64,000 bases of DNA from Macrolepiota albuminosa (lineage: Eukaryota > Basidiomycota > Agaricomycetes > Agaricales > Agaricaceae): the NCBI GenBank assembly GCA_027475525.1, contig JAMWFC010000107.1:452992-516991 (forward strand). The letters run 5' to 3'. Positions 1-10,823 of the stretch are shown in pieces. Each line of letters starts with the position of its first letter. Position 1 is the stretch's first letter. The notes beneath the pieces are model-generated. The model worked only from the letters and a program-made list of their open reading frames with translations, was not told the origin of the DNA and did not search any database. A program made the translations under genes and the position numbers.

Positions 1-118
1 GCATAGGTTCCATAAAATCAAGGAACATACAGTTGAGCTATATGCCATGCAAGTGCAGAAATCACGTCACAGCAAGTGACTTCAGAAACAGCAAGAAGCT
101 CAAGATATTGAGGCTCAG

Positions 119-1105
119 ATGTTGATGGACCATGAGGCCCTTCAGCCAGGCAAAGGGACAAGGCAAGAGGTGCCTCCTAGTGGTGCTGAGATGACTCTCC
201 AGCAGGCACTGGATTTGCATGATCATCAGCCTGCACCAACTGACCTAGGCAATGTGCAATTGTGCACACGTATCCAGCAAGAATACAAGGATGACAATCT
301 CTTCCTAGAGATTATGAACAATATCCAAGATTTATTTTGTCAGACCCACTGGGTTCAAAGTCATCTGCATTCCCTGGGAGTGGTCATTGATCACAACTAT
401 CCCTGGACCAGGCCCACAAAGCAGTAGGCCACTTTGGAACTTAGAAAACGCTGGACTATGTGCAATGCTGGTACTGGTGGCCACAAATGGCCAAGGAAAC
501 AAGTCAATTCTGCTCAACATGTGAGCTATGTCAACAGTCAAAAGTGTCAACATTGAAGCTGCCAGGAAAGCTTTATTTGCTTTCTATTCCAGTCAAACTC
601 TGGGACTCAATTTGGATGGACTTTATAGGTCTGTTCTCAAAGTTGAAGGGTTTTAACTACTTATAGGTAGTAATCTGTAGAATGACCAGTATGGTCTATC
701 TTATTTTGTTGAGGACAACCATGACAGCCTCAGACTTGTCTTCGATCTATCTCAAGAAGATAGTACGTCTTCATGGATTGCCCAGCTTGATCATAACTTC
801 CAAATAGTGGAAGGAGTTGCACAAGCTGCTCAGAGCAAAGTTGCTCATGTCGACGTTGTTTCATCTACAAACAGATGGCCAGACAGAACAGGTGAATAGA
901 AATATTGCACAGATACTGTAAGTGTTTGTATATTCTGATCAGAAGGACTGAGTGGATAGATGTCCACTCATTGAATTTGCGATAAATGCGAGCATATCCA
1001 AAACCACAGGGTATCCACCCTTTGAACTCAATAATGGCTATATGCCATTCATGATTCATGAACTTTGCACTGACAAAGCTATTCATATTAGAGTTAAACA
1101 GTTTG
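119..1105 (+). pseudogene. Decayed Ty3/gypsy integrase fragment
   Basis: Broken C-terminal part of a Ty3/gypsy polyprotein. Frames shift several times. At 460-666 one reads an integrase zinc-finger end (YWWPQM, then CSTCELCQQ) followed by the start of the catalytic core (DSIWMDFIG). Further on come pieces matching the fungal integrase consensus: LHGLPSLI, then LQTDGQTEQVNR at about 865-905, then FAINASISKTTGYPPFELNN. The second catalytic Asp is not visible in the expected SD-x-D context, so the enzyme is dead. The reading stops where an inverted LTR begins at 1106. It probably belongs to a different Ty3 lineage from gypsy-A1/A2, because its linker and zinc-finger sequences differ. The 5' part lies outside the window. 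Confidence 0.75.
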
Positions 1106-1383
1106 TGTAAGGACAACCTCTAGAGGCTGTGGCTCAGACAATATTATGATAGCTACTCACCTGGCAGAGGAAGATCCAAAGAGAACAAGTCTAGGGATTC
1201 CCTATGCCAGGTTGGATGCTTCTGGGGCCTCTGAAGCATGGGAAACAACTGTACAGTATAACAAAATCTTAAAAACTTGAAAATTGCCTACACAAACAAT
1301 TGCACAAATAAGGAGCAAACTCTGGCAAACTCTGGCTTATATAAGCAGTCTGGAAGCAGTGCTGAGCAGCCCACACTTGTCTA
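1106..1383 (-). mobile_element. Truncated group-B LTR (reverse orientation)
   Basis: Reverse complement of the LTR seen at 37834-38249 and at both ends of Ty3-B (58007-58473, 63407-63982). It begins with TGTAAGG, the complement of the LTR 3' end CCTTACA, and shares the TATATAA box region and the short direct repeat GAGTTTGCCA. The outer (5') part of the LTR is missing; the match ends near 1383 where Helitron sequence starts. No target duplication can be seen because one end is lost. Confidence 0.8.
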
Positions 1384-1695
1384 AGTATTACCATACATCA
1401 GTTGAAAAATAGGGCTATGTATTGCACTCAGATTCACGGTAAAATAAAGTATAGGCATTCTAAAATATCCTGAGTAATTTCGAATTTCATTCCGACATCT
1501 TATTTTTGATGCTTGAGAATCAGGCACATGAGAAGCAATAGTATTAACTTCATTAAGAAGAGTAAATACTTGTTTTTTGTCATCTGAAAGTGATTGATAA
1601 TTATAATCTTTTTCTAATTGATTTGCTACAGAAAGAAGAGTTTCAGAAGAGATTGAAGTCAATTTTTCTGCAATAGCTTTAAACCGTGAGCTTTT

Positions 1696-2442
1696 TGTCA
1701 CGACCCCTCCTCTCCGAGCCCACCCCGGGACACCCCCAGAACACCCTCCGGGACCTCCCTCCAACCCCACAGGACACGCCCCACCATCATGACCACCGAC
1801 ACCGCCATCACGCGCATCAAGGACCGCCATCAGCCATCACCAGCCCCGATCAATGATCAGATCACGCGACTCGTTCCGGCCATCGCGCATCACGCATCAC
1901 GGCTCCATCCGCGCCAATTGATCGCGCATCCCACATGCGCGATCCCGGTATGCAGCCCCTGCCGCTACTCAATAACTCCCGGAACCCATCCCAGACATCC
2001 CGGAACCCCGAGACCTGGCCCCGTAGTACTTATAGCATAGTTCCCTGTTGTATTCGCCAGTCTTGATATTACATACACTGTTACTTTGCATTTCTTGGAT
2101 TGTTGTGTGCCCTCTATTTGACTGGTACGCATTGACTGGCACGCTTGACTGGCACGCTTGGATCTTCGCGTGCTCTAAGACTGGTATGCACTTCGTGACT
2201 TTAACTTACTAACTTGGTATTGTCTTAGAACCTCAGTTCACGACTCGACCCCCACCAAAACCCCCAGTTACCACCACCCAAAACCCCCGGACTAAGTCCC
2301 CTCTCCTGGGATTTCCCTGTCCACGTCTTGAACCCCGGAGTCCTAGCCCTGGAGTTCCAGACACCTGAGTATCCGTGGGTCAAGTCCGCATTGTAAAGGC
2401 GATTGCTTTCCCGGAAAGCCCCCGACTCAGCGGAACCTGACA
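1696..2442 (+). mobile_element. Solo LTR, group C, with 5-bp TSD
   Basis: 747-bp GC-rich block with ends TGTCACG...CCTGACA, flanked by a perfect 5-bp duplication CTTTT (1691-1695 and 2443-2447). It has no coding content and interrupts the Helitron gene. A related copy sits at 57020-57880 with its own TSD; both end in CAGCGGAACCTGACA. Orientation is inferred from a TTATAGCAT-like box near 2030. It is richer in CpG than its surroundings, which suggests it is younger. Confidence 0.9.
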
Positions 2443-4480
2443 CTTTTTACATGTAAACTTGTATAAAAATGGGCAGTTCTGCGCTGCATTATATTTAAAG
2501 CTACAAATATAAAAGAATAATAATAACGAAAAGCATGATCTGCTAGATCTATAAGATAATTTACATGAAGTTGCATACTAAGTGGTGTTGGTCGACTAGG
2601 ATCATCAAAACCACCACATCCATAAGGAAATAAGGTTGGAAACATACCAGGAAATAAAACCGGGTTATTATATTCATTAATTTTATTATTTCCTTTATAT
2701 ATTATAAGATCAGGTTGTTCATTATTAAATTTATTATTATTTGATACAAGAGTTCGCAAAGCTGATGCAGTCAAAGAAGAACCTTGGATTTTCACACTTT
2801 CAGGATCTGAAACCCCCATACGTTCTAAAAGTACAGTAGCTTCATCATCTGTGTTAGATTTGCATATTTCTAATGCAGGATGATCTGATAAACCAGCTGT
2901 CTCTTCTTTAAAAGTTTTTTCAACAGAAAGTTCTGTATCATGTAGAAGTCTATCCTCCAATCCTGGAAGAACAGCATATTTTGGATATAAATCTACAATT
3001 CTTTTATCTAATTCAATGTTCTGATACAAGAGATTTTTAGCAACATTCTTTAACCAAATAAGGAAGTCCCAAATTTTTTGTTTGCGAACTCGAAACATAT
3101 TTCTCATTGCTTTATCTTTATACTGACCTGGTCCAATAAATACAACAGATAATAATCCATTGATATAATCAGGAGTTCGAGGAAGAACTGAAGCAGTTGA
3201 AACAATATTCATGTCATGTGCACAAGTATTACCATGAAAAACTCGAGGTTGCTTAGGATCTGATGATTGATAAAGACGAGAAACATATGCACTACTGCAA
3301 TAAACAGCACATGTCATTTCTTCAATCCACATTAGATCTGCAAATTCTTGTGGTAAATTTCCACGATATAACTTGTTTACTAAAGAAAATTTTGGAATCT
3401 GCTTCTTTCGCAATTCAGAATAACAGTCATTGCAAATTTGAATTAAATTTGGATTTGATTTAATACCATGAACATCTAACATCAACCCAGCATAATTTTG
3501 AGGCAAATGTATAAAATCATTATTGAAACGAGTATCAGAAAATTTTAGAACAGATAAATTAAGATTATAAAGATCACTACTGGAATCAATTGATATGGAA
3601 TGAATGATTGACTTATCTCGTTGACGAGCACATACAGCACAAATAAGAGGAATAATCCAATTTGTTGCTTCACGATATTTATGTGCACAGTTCATAATAA
3701 GATTATCAGAAGGAACAGTTGGCCATGAAGAAATAATTTCACTTTGATGTTTTGCATTTATACTGATTGTAATTTGTTTTTGAAGATTTCGCTCTTTTTT
3801 TTTTTTATTTTGCTTTCGAACTTTTATGCTGGTTGTCAAATGTACAAATATATTAGTACTATATTCAATTTCTAACAGCAAACACACTGACTTGAAAAAA
3901 TCAGAAGGAAATATAGTATAGGTTGGTAATAAGCAAGTAATGTATTGATGAATATCTGATATGTTGCAAGACATCAATGCTTTGCACCGAGAGCGAAAGC
4001 TTTCAATAATAGCTTTTACCATTTCACTATGTAATTTTGCAAAAGAAGGACGGCGAGAAGGATGAATACATTTTAAAATAGAACGCAATGATTTTTTTGA
4101 AAATGTTTGTGAAGGTAACAAGCTCACATTATTATCGTTCTCAGTATTTTCCAACAACTGATGCAATACAGGCTTATGTATTTGACAATTCTTGTAATGT
4201 AACAAAGGATTTTCAGGGATTAGTAAAGCGTGCAAAACTTTCTCACCAAATAACTGAAGAGCAATGTTATAAAAAAGTTTAGGCAGCATTTCAGAAGAAG
4301 AATCTGGAAAAAAAGAAGATAACTGCTCATTTATTTGATTTGATGTAAGAGTAAGACATTTCTGCCTATATTCCAAGAAGTGAGACAAAATAGTGCTAGC
4401 AAGAGCTTCCTTATTCCAACATTTAGGCATAATTAATTCTGAATTAAATGCAGATTTTAAGTCTTTACAGGAAAGTTCAT

Positions 4481-4634
4481 TCAAAGATGCAAGATAATGA
4501 TCTTGAGTATAATACAACCATGTGGGGTGGTTTTTATAGTGCAGATAGGTGCAAAATTTAAAGATGCAAGATAATGATCTTGAGTATAATACAACCATGT
4601 GGGGTGGTTTTTATAGTGCAGATAGGTGCAAAAT
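4481..4634. repeat. 77-bp tandem duplication #1
   Basis: Copies 4481-4557 and 4558-4634 differ at one base. They lie in the Helitron gene; removing one copy joins the frame ending at 4598 with that starting at 5026. Confidence 0.95.
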
Positions 4635-4986
4635 GAAGAAAAATATTTGCAAGGATAAAAAAAAGAAGAACAAATATCGTAACAATCCAAAGTAATAAAT
4701 ATTCTCTCTCCAAGATTGCATACAGTAAATATTCCTGTTGTGTAAGTGACAATGTAGGAAGATGTGGAATTTTCATCTTTAAAAACATTAGTCAACCATT
4801 CAATCACAGAATTTGAAGAATCAAAACTAGAAGAATTTGGAAAGTATAAAGTATTATAATATTTTGGATATTCCTCAGGTAAAAACTCAACATGCGTAGA
4901 AGGGCAATCTTTTTCATCAAGTACTCTAGGTGCATGACATGGCAATTTTATTAAGGGAAACATGCTGTAATGATGTGAGAGTACTA

Positions 4987-5108
4987 ATTTTAATGGTAGT
5001 ACACAAAATTCAATGGTAGTGCACAAAATTCAGTGGTAGTACACAAAATTCAGTGGTAGTACACAAAATTCGGTGGGAGTTCACGTTTATTTCAGTGGGA
5101 TTTCACAA
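4987..5108. repeat. 20-bp minisatellite
   Basis: About five to six imperfect tandem units of roughly 20 bp with core GTGGTAGTACACAAAATTCA, just upstream of the Helitron reading frame. The last units drift to GGTGGGAGTTCACG and AGTGGGATTTCAC. Confidence 0.85.
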
Positions 5109-6199
5109 GTACCTAATATAGATGACTAGATAAAAAAAAATACTACAACATCCACTAAAAAAACAGCATCAGTAAAAGAAAGCAAAATCAAAGAAAAAAA
5201 ACAGTAGACAAAACGCACATAGGTGAAACTTGAAAAGCAATACTATAAAAAATATAAATGACACAAAAAATAACGATAGAAAACAGCACAGACAGGTGAA
5301 ATCACAACGGACAAGTGGAACAGGAAAGTAGCAAACACACAACGTTGTTGGAACAGAAATGAGCAGATGACGTGCACTAGTGGTGGACAAGCGATTACAG
5401 AATAGCCAACAGTGCAATGCAAGAAACACACGGCATGAAATAGTAGTCAAACAAGCAGCAAGCAAGGAACAGCAGTGAACAGGCAGCACAAAATCGTACT
5501 GCAACAGAAAACAAGCACTACAGCAGACAGAGATTACAATAGGCAGACATGAAATGAATAAAGACGACACCTATAACAGGCTCGCAGACAGCGCTGCGGC
5601 AGGAAATGATTACATTATGAAGGATTAAAGCACTAGTAGTAAGAAAAACATACCAATATGACAAAATAGTCTGAATAGCGGTAGCAGACAATGGTAACAA
5701 AGACAAGTTTGAAGTCATGAATATTTACTAATGATTGAAAAAAGTAAATGAGACAATACAAGCACTAATAAGGAACCTTATAGAAACTTTTAAAACATCA
5801 CATGATCTGGGGTAAATCTAGGGGAACTCGACCTTGTAAAAGATTATTAATTTTGTATATTTATATATTTTTTTATTTTTTTAATTCTCTTATTCTCTTT
5901 TTTTTTTTTTTTTTTTTTGGAGGAGCGTTACCTTGTTTGGTAGCTATTTGCAACTAACAAACTTTGCCCTTTGGGGTTAGTTCTCATAGCTCATAGCCCG
6001 CTAGTTTACAGACAGTCCGTCTGTTTTTAGGCGTCCACCCTGAGGAAATGCTTTATGCACACTCCTGGTATGGTAATTCTCTTATTCTCTCACTCTTATA
6101 TATAATGGTTAGATCACGCGTATAAAGCTGAAAGTTCAAAATTCGATATTCCGACCTAATGACGTGTGATGTTGTCTTTTGACCAATCTCTCTGTACAT
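5109..6199. other. AT-rich stretch without a recognisable gene
   Basis: Poly-A-rich on the plus strand at 5130-5250; the minus-strand reading frame of 5169-5570 is low-complexity and not credible. A run of 22 T lies near 5897-5918. The segment at about 5690-5840 (GTAACAAAGACAAGTTT... CATCACATGATCTG) recurs in diverged form at 10215-10400. Nothing else is identified. Confidence 0.6.
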
Positions 6200-6353
6200 C
6201 ATATCTTTATAGTAAGCCCTTGCTGTAGTTCAGTGGAATATTTATAAATTGATATTTCTCTATATTGTGCACAAGCCATATCTTTATAGTAAGCCCTTGC
6301 TGTAGTTTAGTGGAATATTTATAAATTGATATTTCTCTATATTGTGCACAAGC
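6200..6353. repeat. 77-bp tandem duplication #2
   Basis: Copies 6200-6276 and 6277-6353, one internal mismatch. The duplication covers the 5' part of a SINE head. Confidence 0.95.
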
Positions 6354-6380
6354 GGCGGGTTCGACTCCCCCATAGTGCAT
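6285..6380 (+). repeat. tRNA-derived SINE head
   Basis: RNA polymerase III promoter boxes with tRNA-like spacing: A-box-like TAGTTTAGTGG at 6303-6313 and B box GGTTCGACTCC at 6358-6368, followed by ATAGTGCATC. The first half is duplicated by the 77-bp event. It resembles the heads at 25502-26087. It is not a functional tRNA: no proper acceptor stem is visible. Confidence 0.65.
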
Positions 6381-6424
6381 CATGGTATTCCTTTGACCAT
6401 TTTTGTTTTCAAACCATTATGTAA

Positions 6425-7053
6425 GTGCCCGTCCCCACAAACAATTACATAATGATTTTATTATTATTATTATTGTATATAGTCATCATCATTATTTGTA
6501 ATATATACGTCTCTTTCTTTCCTTCCTGTCTTTTCTTAAAATTTTTGATTTCAAACTATCTTACCGCTAGCTTGCTCATAGGTCATGTTACTGCACAACT
6601 CTGGAAATGCTATATCCTCGTCGCTTCTTCTGCTATAACGAACTGGTACCGTCAGTCTATGTTGTCGTGTACTCACTCAACGGACATCTACTGGAGGCAA
6701 ACACTATCAATCGCTGTGGTTCAACTTGGTACTTATTACTACTCGTTGCGAGCTAGAATGTTTTGATAGGTAAAATTCTGGCAATTAGTACAATGTAAGT
6801 ATGACTTCAGCCTGTTCAATCTATGGATCTATGCAGCTTGAAATAGGTAAAATTCTGGCAATTAGTACAATGTAAGTATGACTTCAGCCTGTTCAATCTA
6901 TGGATCTATGCAGCTTGAAACAAATCTTTTCTGCGAATGCAACCATGGAAAAACCGTTGTATTACTCGAACAACTATGCAATGAAGCCTTATATATACCA
7001 ACCTGCTAAAACAACCAAGATGTTCAGTGACATTAAGTATGACTTTAGTGAAT
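6425..7053. other. Unassigned region with a 113-codon frame
   Basis: A plus-strand frame at 6425-6766 begins with a Leu/Ile-rich, membrane-like stretch encoded by a TTA/ATT microsatellite (about 6459-6480), then LWKCYILVASSAITNWYRQS. I recognise no family and see no splice context that would make it a gene. The following 77-bp duplication (6766-6919) lies in sequence of unknown nature. Confidence 0.3.
6766..6919. repeat. 77-bp tandem duplication #3
   Basis: Copies 6766-6842 and 6843-6919 are identical; identity runs one base further. Confidence 0.95.
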
Positions 7054-7207
7054 ACTCACTCACTTATACAAAAATAACCGTACGTGGTCGATATTTCCTC
7101 TCAACATCACTTCATATACGTTTACTTTTTACTCACTCACTTATACAAAAATAACCGTACGTGGTCGATATTTCCTCTCAACATCACTTCATATACGTTT
7201 ACTTTTT
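7054..7207. repeat. 77-bp tandem duplication #4
   Basis: Copies 7054-7130 and 7131-7207 are identical. Confidence 0.95.
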
Positions 7208-7325
7208 TTTGGTGTATAACGTTGAACAACGTCTTTACACAACATCCATGTCTGAACTTCCACACGTTGATGATATACAGTGTTGGCGCCCGTGCACGTC
7301 TTCCTACTCCTTCGGTGGAAGATGA

Positions 7326-7726
7326 ATGAGAGAAATTGCAGATATTGGGTTCACCATTGTCACTAGACAGTACCTCGATGTTTTAAGTAGTTATAACGTC
7401 AAAAATCTAGTATTTTGGTGAGTTTTTCTATTTTACTTTATATTAGCGCTTTTTTTTACATATTGTATCTTTCTAATGTCAGCTCTTATACCCATCACGA
7501 CCCCCGCGCACGACACCTCACCCTCAAAGGATTCGATACGAACCAACGATTAGTCGCCGCCTTTCACGTACATCGTAGCGACGACAATCAATACCTTGAC
7601 GAAGCGTTCACTTACGCGTATTCGGGCGATTCATACAGCTGGACGGCGAAAAATATTATCGTCAAGCACGTCGTTCTCAACCACGTAACTCAACGCCATA
7701 TTTTCAACACAACTTCGAAAATCGTT
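7326..7726 (+). CDS. CpG-rich two-exon reading frame, unrecognised
   Basis: Exon 7326-7417 (starts MREIADIGFTIVTRQYL), a GT-AG intron of 65 nt (7418-7482, GTGAGT...TGTCAG), then exon 7483-7726 (HHDPRARHLTLKGFDTN... AFTYAYSGDSYSW), ending at a further GTAAGT donor. Splicing joins the frames without a stop for 112 codons. Unlike its CpG-poor neighbours, exon 2 is dense in CG dinucleotides (CGACCC, CGCGCACGACAC, TCGTAGCGACGAC). I recognise no domain. It may be a fragment of a captured or horizontally acquired gene, or of a young element. An in-frame TGA directly precedes the chosen ATG. Confidence 0.35.
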
Positions 7727-8131
7727 GTAAGTCTTCATTTTACTCTTCAAGTTTACTTCGAACTCATTTTATTACGAGTGCGCGTATGTTACAACAGAAA
7801 ATAATAACGATACATCAATAGGTAGTATTACTTTCTTTTCGTAGGTAAGTTAACTTTGTTTTTCACGATTACAATCCGCTATATGTTTTTTTTCAAACAG
7901 ATTTTATTTTATTTATTTATTTTATTATATAATATATTATGTATATCGTATCGTACCACTCAATGTATGTATCATATCATATCATTTATCATGATCATAT
8001 CTATACATAAATTACTGTAATAACCATATATAATAATAAAGTAATAAAGAAAATAAAGAACGAAGAGAAGAGTACATACATACAATAAATAAAATTAATA
8101 AAATACAAGTAATAAAAGAAAAAGGAACATG

Positions 8132-8218
8132 TAAGAGTCGGGGACCGGCTCACATGTATGCCGCCACGATAATAATATTTTAAGTCGTAGCGACCCATGC
8201 GCCGGTCACCGACTCTTA
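8132..8218. mobile_element. 87-bp MITE-like inverted-repeat element
   Basis: Ends TAAGAGTCGGGGACCGGC and GCCGGTCACCGACTCTTA are inverted repeats with 17 of 18 matching bases around a 51-bp core. There is no coding capacity. The flanks are AT-rich, so a TA target duplication is possible but cannot be shown. Confidence 0.6.
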
Positions 8219-8224
8219 TTATAT

Positions 8225-8690
8225 TTCTCTTTCTTTTATTATCAATCATTTATGTCTTACATATGATGATCATTAATAATAAATTTATTACATAAGCGTT
8301 TGTCTGGACGAACGCTTATGTAATCATTTGAGAACAGGTCTGCAGTGACTGTAATTTTCCTACACGGAGTGATAAAAAAAAACTTCTCTTTCTTTTATTA
8401 TCAATCATTTATGTCTTACATATGATGATCATTAATAATAAATTTATTACATAAGTGTTTGTCTGGATGAACGCTTATGTAATCATTTGAGAACAGGTCT
8501 GCAGTGACTGTAATTTTCCTACACGGAGTGATAAAAAAACTTCTCTTTCTTTTATTATCAATCATTTGTGTCTTACATATGATGATGATTCATTAATAAT
8601 AAATGTATTACGTATTACATAAGCGTTCGTCTGGACGAACGCTTATGTAATCATTTGAGAACACTGTAATTTTCCTACACGGAGTGATAA
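8225..8690. repeat. Three direct repeats of about 158 bp, each with a palindrome
   Basis: Units start at 8225, 8384 and 8541 (offsets 159 and 157). Each runs from TTCTCTTTCTTTTATTATC to a GGAGTGATAAAAAA end. Each contains an inverted repeat; in the third copy the arms TTACATAAGCGTTCGTC and GACGAACGCTTATGTAA are perfect over 17 bp around TG. The first two copies carry single mismatches. The third unit lacks a short segment (GGTCTGCAGTGA). The period differs from the 77-bp class. Confidence 0.85.
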
Positions 8691-9064
8691 AAAATTTAAA
8701 AGAAAACTAGCCTTGAAAGTTATAAAAATACAATAAAATTTTCGGGAGTATTATTATGTACTCAGTCTAGATTTCAAGAGGAAAGAAGACTCAAAAATTG
8801 AGAGAGCCTATTGCACATTAAAATGTGCAAAAAGAGTTGCTAATCCCAACAGGCAAAAGTTCAGAGTTATACACAAAGAAAAAGCACAGATTCAGATCAG
8901 GTTCTATTGAATGTTGCTAATCCCAACAGGCAAAAGTTCAGAGTTATACACAAAGAAAAAGCACAGATTCAGATCAGGTTCTATTGAATGAACCAAGTAA
9001 CAGACACTCAGACTCTGACTAGGAGAATAAACTTCAAGATTATTGGGGTACCTATACACTGTTC
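8691..9064. other. No gene seen; contains 77-bp duplication
   Basis: AT-rich sequence with no reading frame of note. Apart from the duplication at 8836-8989 I see nothing in it. Confidence 0.5.
8836..8989. repeat. 77-bp tandem duplication #5
   Basis: Copies 8836-8912 and 8913-8989 are identical, in otherwise featureless sequence. Confidence 0.95.
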
Positions 9065-9298
9065 ATTGCAGTCAGCAAGGCTGTGTAACACTTTCAGAGG
9101 ATGGAACCGACAACCTCAGGAAAACTGGAACTAGCAGGGGTTGAACCTGCATCGCATGTTACCATTACACCATAGTCCCGTGTTACTATTTGCTTTTTGT
9201 TGTCAACTAGTACCATTCTAGCTCCAGTCAATAGGGGCTTAAGCATAACCCCAGGCTTTAACTAAGGTATATTGACACACCCTTACACTCTCCCCTCT
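9065..9298 (-). repeat. tRNA-derived SINE, copy 1
   Basis: On the minus strand: A-box-like TGGTGTAATGG and B box GGTTCAACCCC (plus coordinates about 9138-9172), a tRNA-like order and spacing, followed downstream by a GTAACA-containing body. The same unit recurs at 9480-9699 with about 95% identity, including the tail ending near TATATTGACACA. Confidence 0.7.
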
Positions 9299-9479
9299 AG
9301 ACTTGTTCTGGCAAGTCTCAGGATCTCAAGTGCGCCCTCCTTGTACCTTATCCTGATCACAGACCATGCATCCGGTATTTCATGACTTATAGGTCCCAGG
9401 GTAAAGGCCACCTTATGTCAGCGGATCAACCTAGATCATGACGCAGGCTTGGTCACGAACATACAAGGCTAGCACAGCC

Positions 9480-9699
9480 ACTGTAGTTCCGCCAAATGTA
9501 ACACTTCCAGAGGATTGAACCGACAACCTCAGGAAAGCTGGAACTAGCAGGACTTGAACCTGCATCGCATGTTACCATTACACCATAGTCCCGTGTTACT
9601 ATTTGCTTATTGTTGTCAACTAGTACCATCCTAGCTCCAGTCAATAGGGGCTTAAGCATAACCCCGGGCTTTAACTAAGGTATATTGACACATCCTTAC
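9480..9699 (-). repeat. tRNA-derived SINE, copy 2
   Basis: Second copy of the unit at 9065-9298, about 415 bp away, with B box GGTTCAAGTCC on the minus strand. The minus-strand frame at 9453-9659 is only a chance reading through it. Confidence 0.7.
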
Positions 9700-10031
9700 A
9701 GTCTGTGAATGAAGGGAAGACACATACAATGAGAAATTCCTGAGCTTGGATAAGGAAATTTTAGGCTTAGCCATAACACTTTTTTGCATTGGATCAGAGA
9801 GTCTATATTATAAAAAGGGCGGCTTCCACCACAATCAGTCTGTATAGACATATTGGACCCTGTGATGTGAGGGTCAGTCATCTTTGTCTCAGGAAGTTCT
9901 TCATCTGTTGGCTCTGCAGCCATTTGATCTATCCTATTGTCTGGTTGTTTAGTTATGGGGTCCCACTTTACAGAAGGGGTGTTTAGTATGTTTTTTGCTC
10001 TATTTACACATGGGTGGGGGTGAAATTTCAT
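9696..10031 (-). CDS. Hypothetical frame of 111 codons, unassigned
   Basis: Minus-strand frame with a hydrophilic, gene-like middle: KWDPITKQPDNRID, PTDEELPETKMTDPHI. I recognise no family. It starts in the region after the SINE pair and has no visible promoter or introns. It could be an exon fragment of a captured gene or of an unidentified element. Confidence 0.25.
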   Translation of the reverse strand: MKFHPHPCVNRAKNILNTPSVKWDPITKQPDNRIDQMAAEPTDEELPETKMTDPHITGSNMSIQTDCGGSRPFYNIDSLIQCKKVLWLSLKFPYPSSGISHCMCLPFIHRL

Positions 10032-10102
10032 TTGGTATTTTACATATAATGTACAGCCAGACTACATATTATATTACCGGATAGCTGTATATATGCATAG
10101 GA

Positions 10103-10140
10103 GGAAGAGAGAGAGAGAGAAGACTTATATATATATAGAA
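10103..10140. repeat. (GA)n/(TA)n microsatellite
   Basis: Short run of GA units followed by TATATATATATA. Confidence 0.8.
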
Positions 10141-10214
10141 AATGAACTTGATACTTCCTATATGTCTGTTGGTATAGTATTATTATTTATGACAAATAGC
10201 TGCTGAATAACAGT

Positions 10215-10400
10215 AAGACATGGTAACAAAACAGACAAGTTTAAAGTCTCGTTGATAAAGTCGTTGATGATGATTTTTGAAAAGAGTAAGCGAGACAAAA
10301 TATACTAATAAGGAACTTAATAGAAACTTCTAGAGCATTCCAGAACATCACGTGATCTGAAATGAACTTGTGAGGAACTGAGACGTTCGAGCTTGTAAAG
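10215..10400. repeat. Dispersed repeat also found at 5690-5840
   Basis: Shares the order GGTAACAAA.CAGACAAGTTT, GAGACAA, CTAATAAGGAAC, TAGAAACTT, ACATCACRTGATCTG with 5690-5840, at moderate identity. No coding potential or terminal repeats are seen; it is probably a fragment of an old element. Confidence 0.55.
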
Positions 10401-10535
10401 AACCCTTTCTCTTACTTACATAAGAGAGTCGGGGATGAATCAAACTAAAGACTCAACTACTGGTGCGACTTCACGTGTACGTTTCGTGAGAGCGGGCTCG
10501 ATGCACTTTGGACGCTTGGAGACACACTTACCATC

Positions 10536-10766
10536 TCACGGACGTTCACCCAACTGATTTCGTGCGCACTTTTCCCCAGGCAGGATTACAATAACGCACG
10601 GGTGAAGGGTTTCAAGGAGGCATACAACTATGCAAGCAATACGCTTCATATGACGCTCCTTGGACCTGTAGTTTTCAACATCATTCAGCATTTTGTTGAG
10701 CTTGGGAATGAGATCAAGAAGCGCATTGTATGCTTCATTATCATCATCTACATACAATTTTCTCAA
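10536..10766 (-). pseudogene. Short frame with faint resemblance to a fungal repeat-associated protein
   Basis: Minus-strand frame MRKLYVDDDNEAYNALLDL then PKLNKMLNDVENY. This acidic, Leu-rich start is reminiscent of proteins common in Agaricomycete repeat regions (I think of DUF6698), but the match is weak. It ends without the rest of such a protein. Confidence 0.2.
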
Positions 10767-10823
10767 TCTTTTTATATGATGTGTAAGTTACCCTTTCCCC
10801 TTCATCTGCACCCAAGTAAGTAA

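Larger units (their letters stand above)
1381..5026 (-). pseudogene. Helitron-like replicase, N-terminal half, interrupted
   Basis: Minus-strand gene for the first half of a fungal Helitron Rep/helicase protein, which would nick and copy DNA during rolling-circle transposition. The part at 3500-2950 resembles the conserved region upstream of Helitron Rep domains in fungi (I recall DUF6570), with Cys pairs such as CAVC and CNDC. The part at 2650-1384 matches the Helitron-like N domain: LFPYGCGGF, FIFVALNIMQRR, then after the interruption NEIRNYSGYFRMPILYFTVN. A solo LTR (1696-2442) splits the gene; outside its 5-bp duplication the two sides join in frame. A 77-bp duplication at 4481-4634 causes a second apparent break. 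The Rep HUH motif and helicase are absent, cut off by the LTR fragment at 1383. Start taken at 5026; the Met at about 4963 is also possible. Confidence 0.75.

Noticed and set aside
2427..4598. A complete 723-codon host gene
   Set aside because: It is the middle of a Helitron protein; its last 16 bases are inside the solo LTR and its first codons lie in the second copy of duplication #1.
5169..5570. Minus-strand 133-codon protein with many Cys and Phe
   Set aside because: It reads an A-rich low-complexity strand; composition bias explains it and no motif or splice context is present.
8225..8690. CRISPR-like array
   Set aside because: Repeats are 158 bp, only three, with no unique spacers; the genome is eukaryotic.
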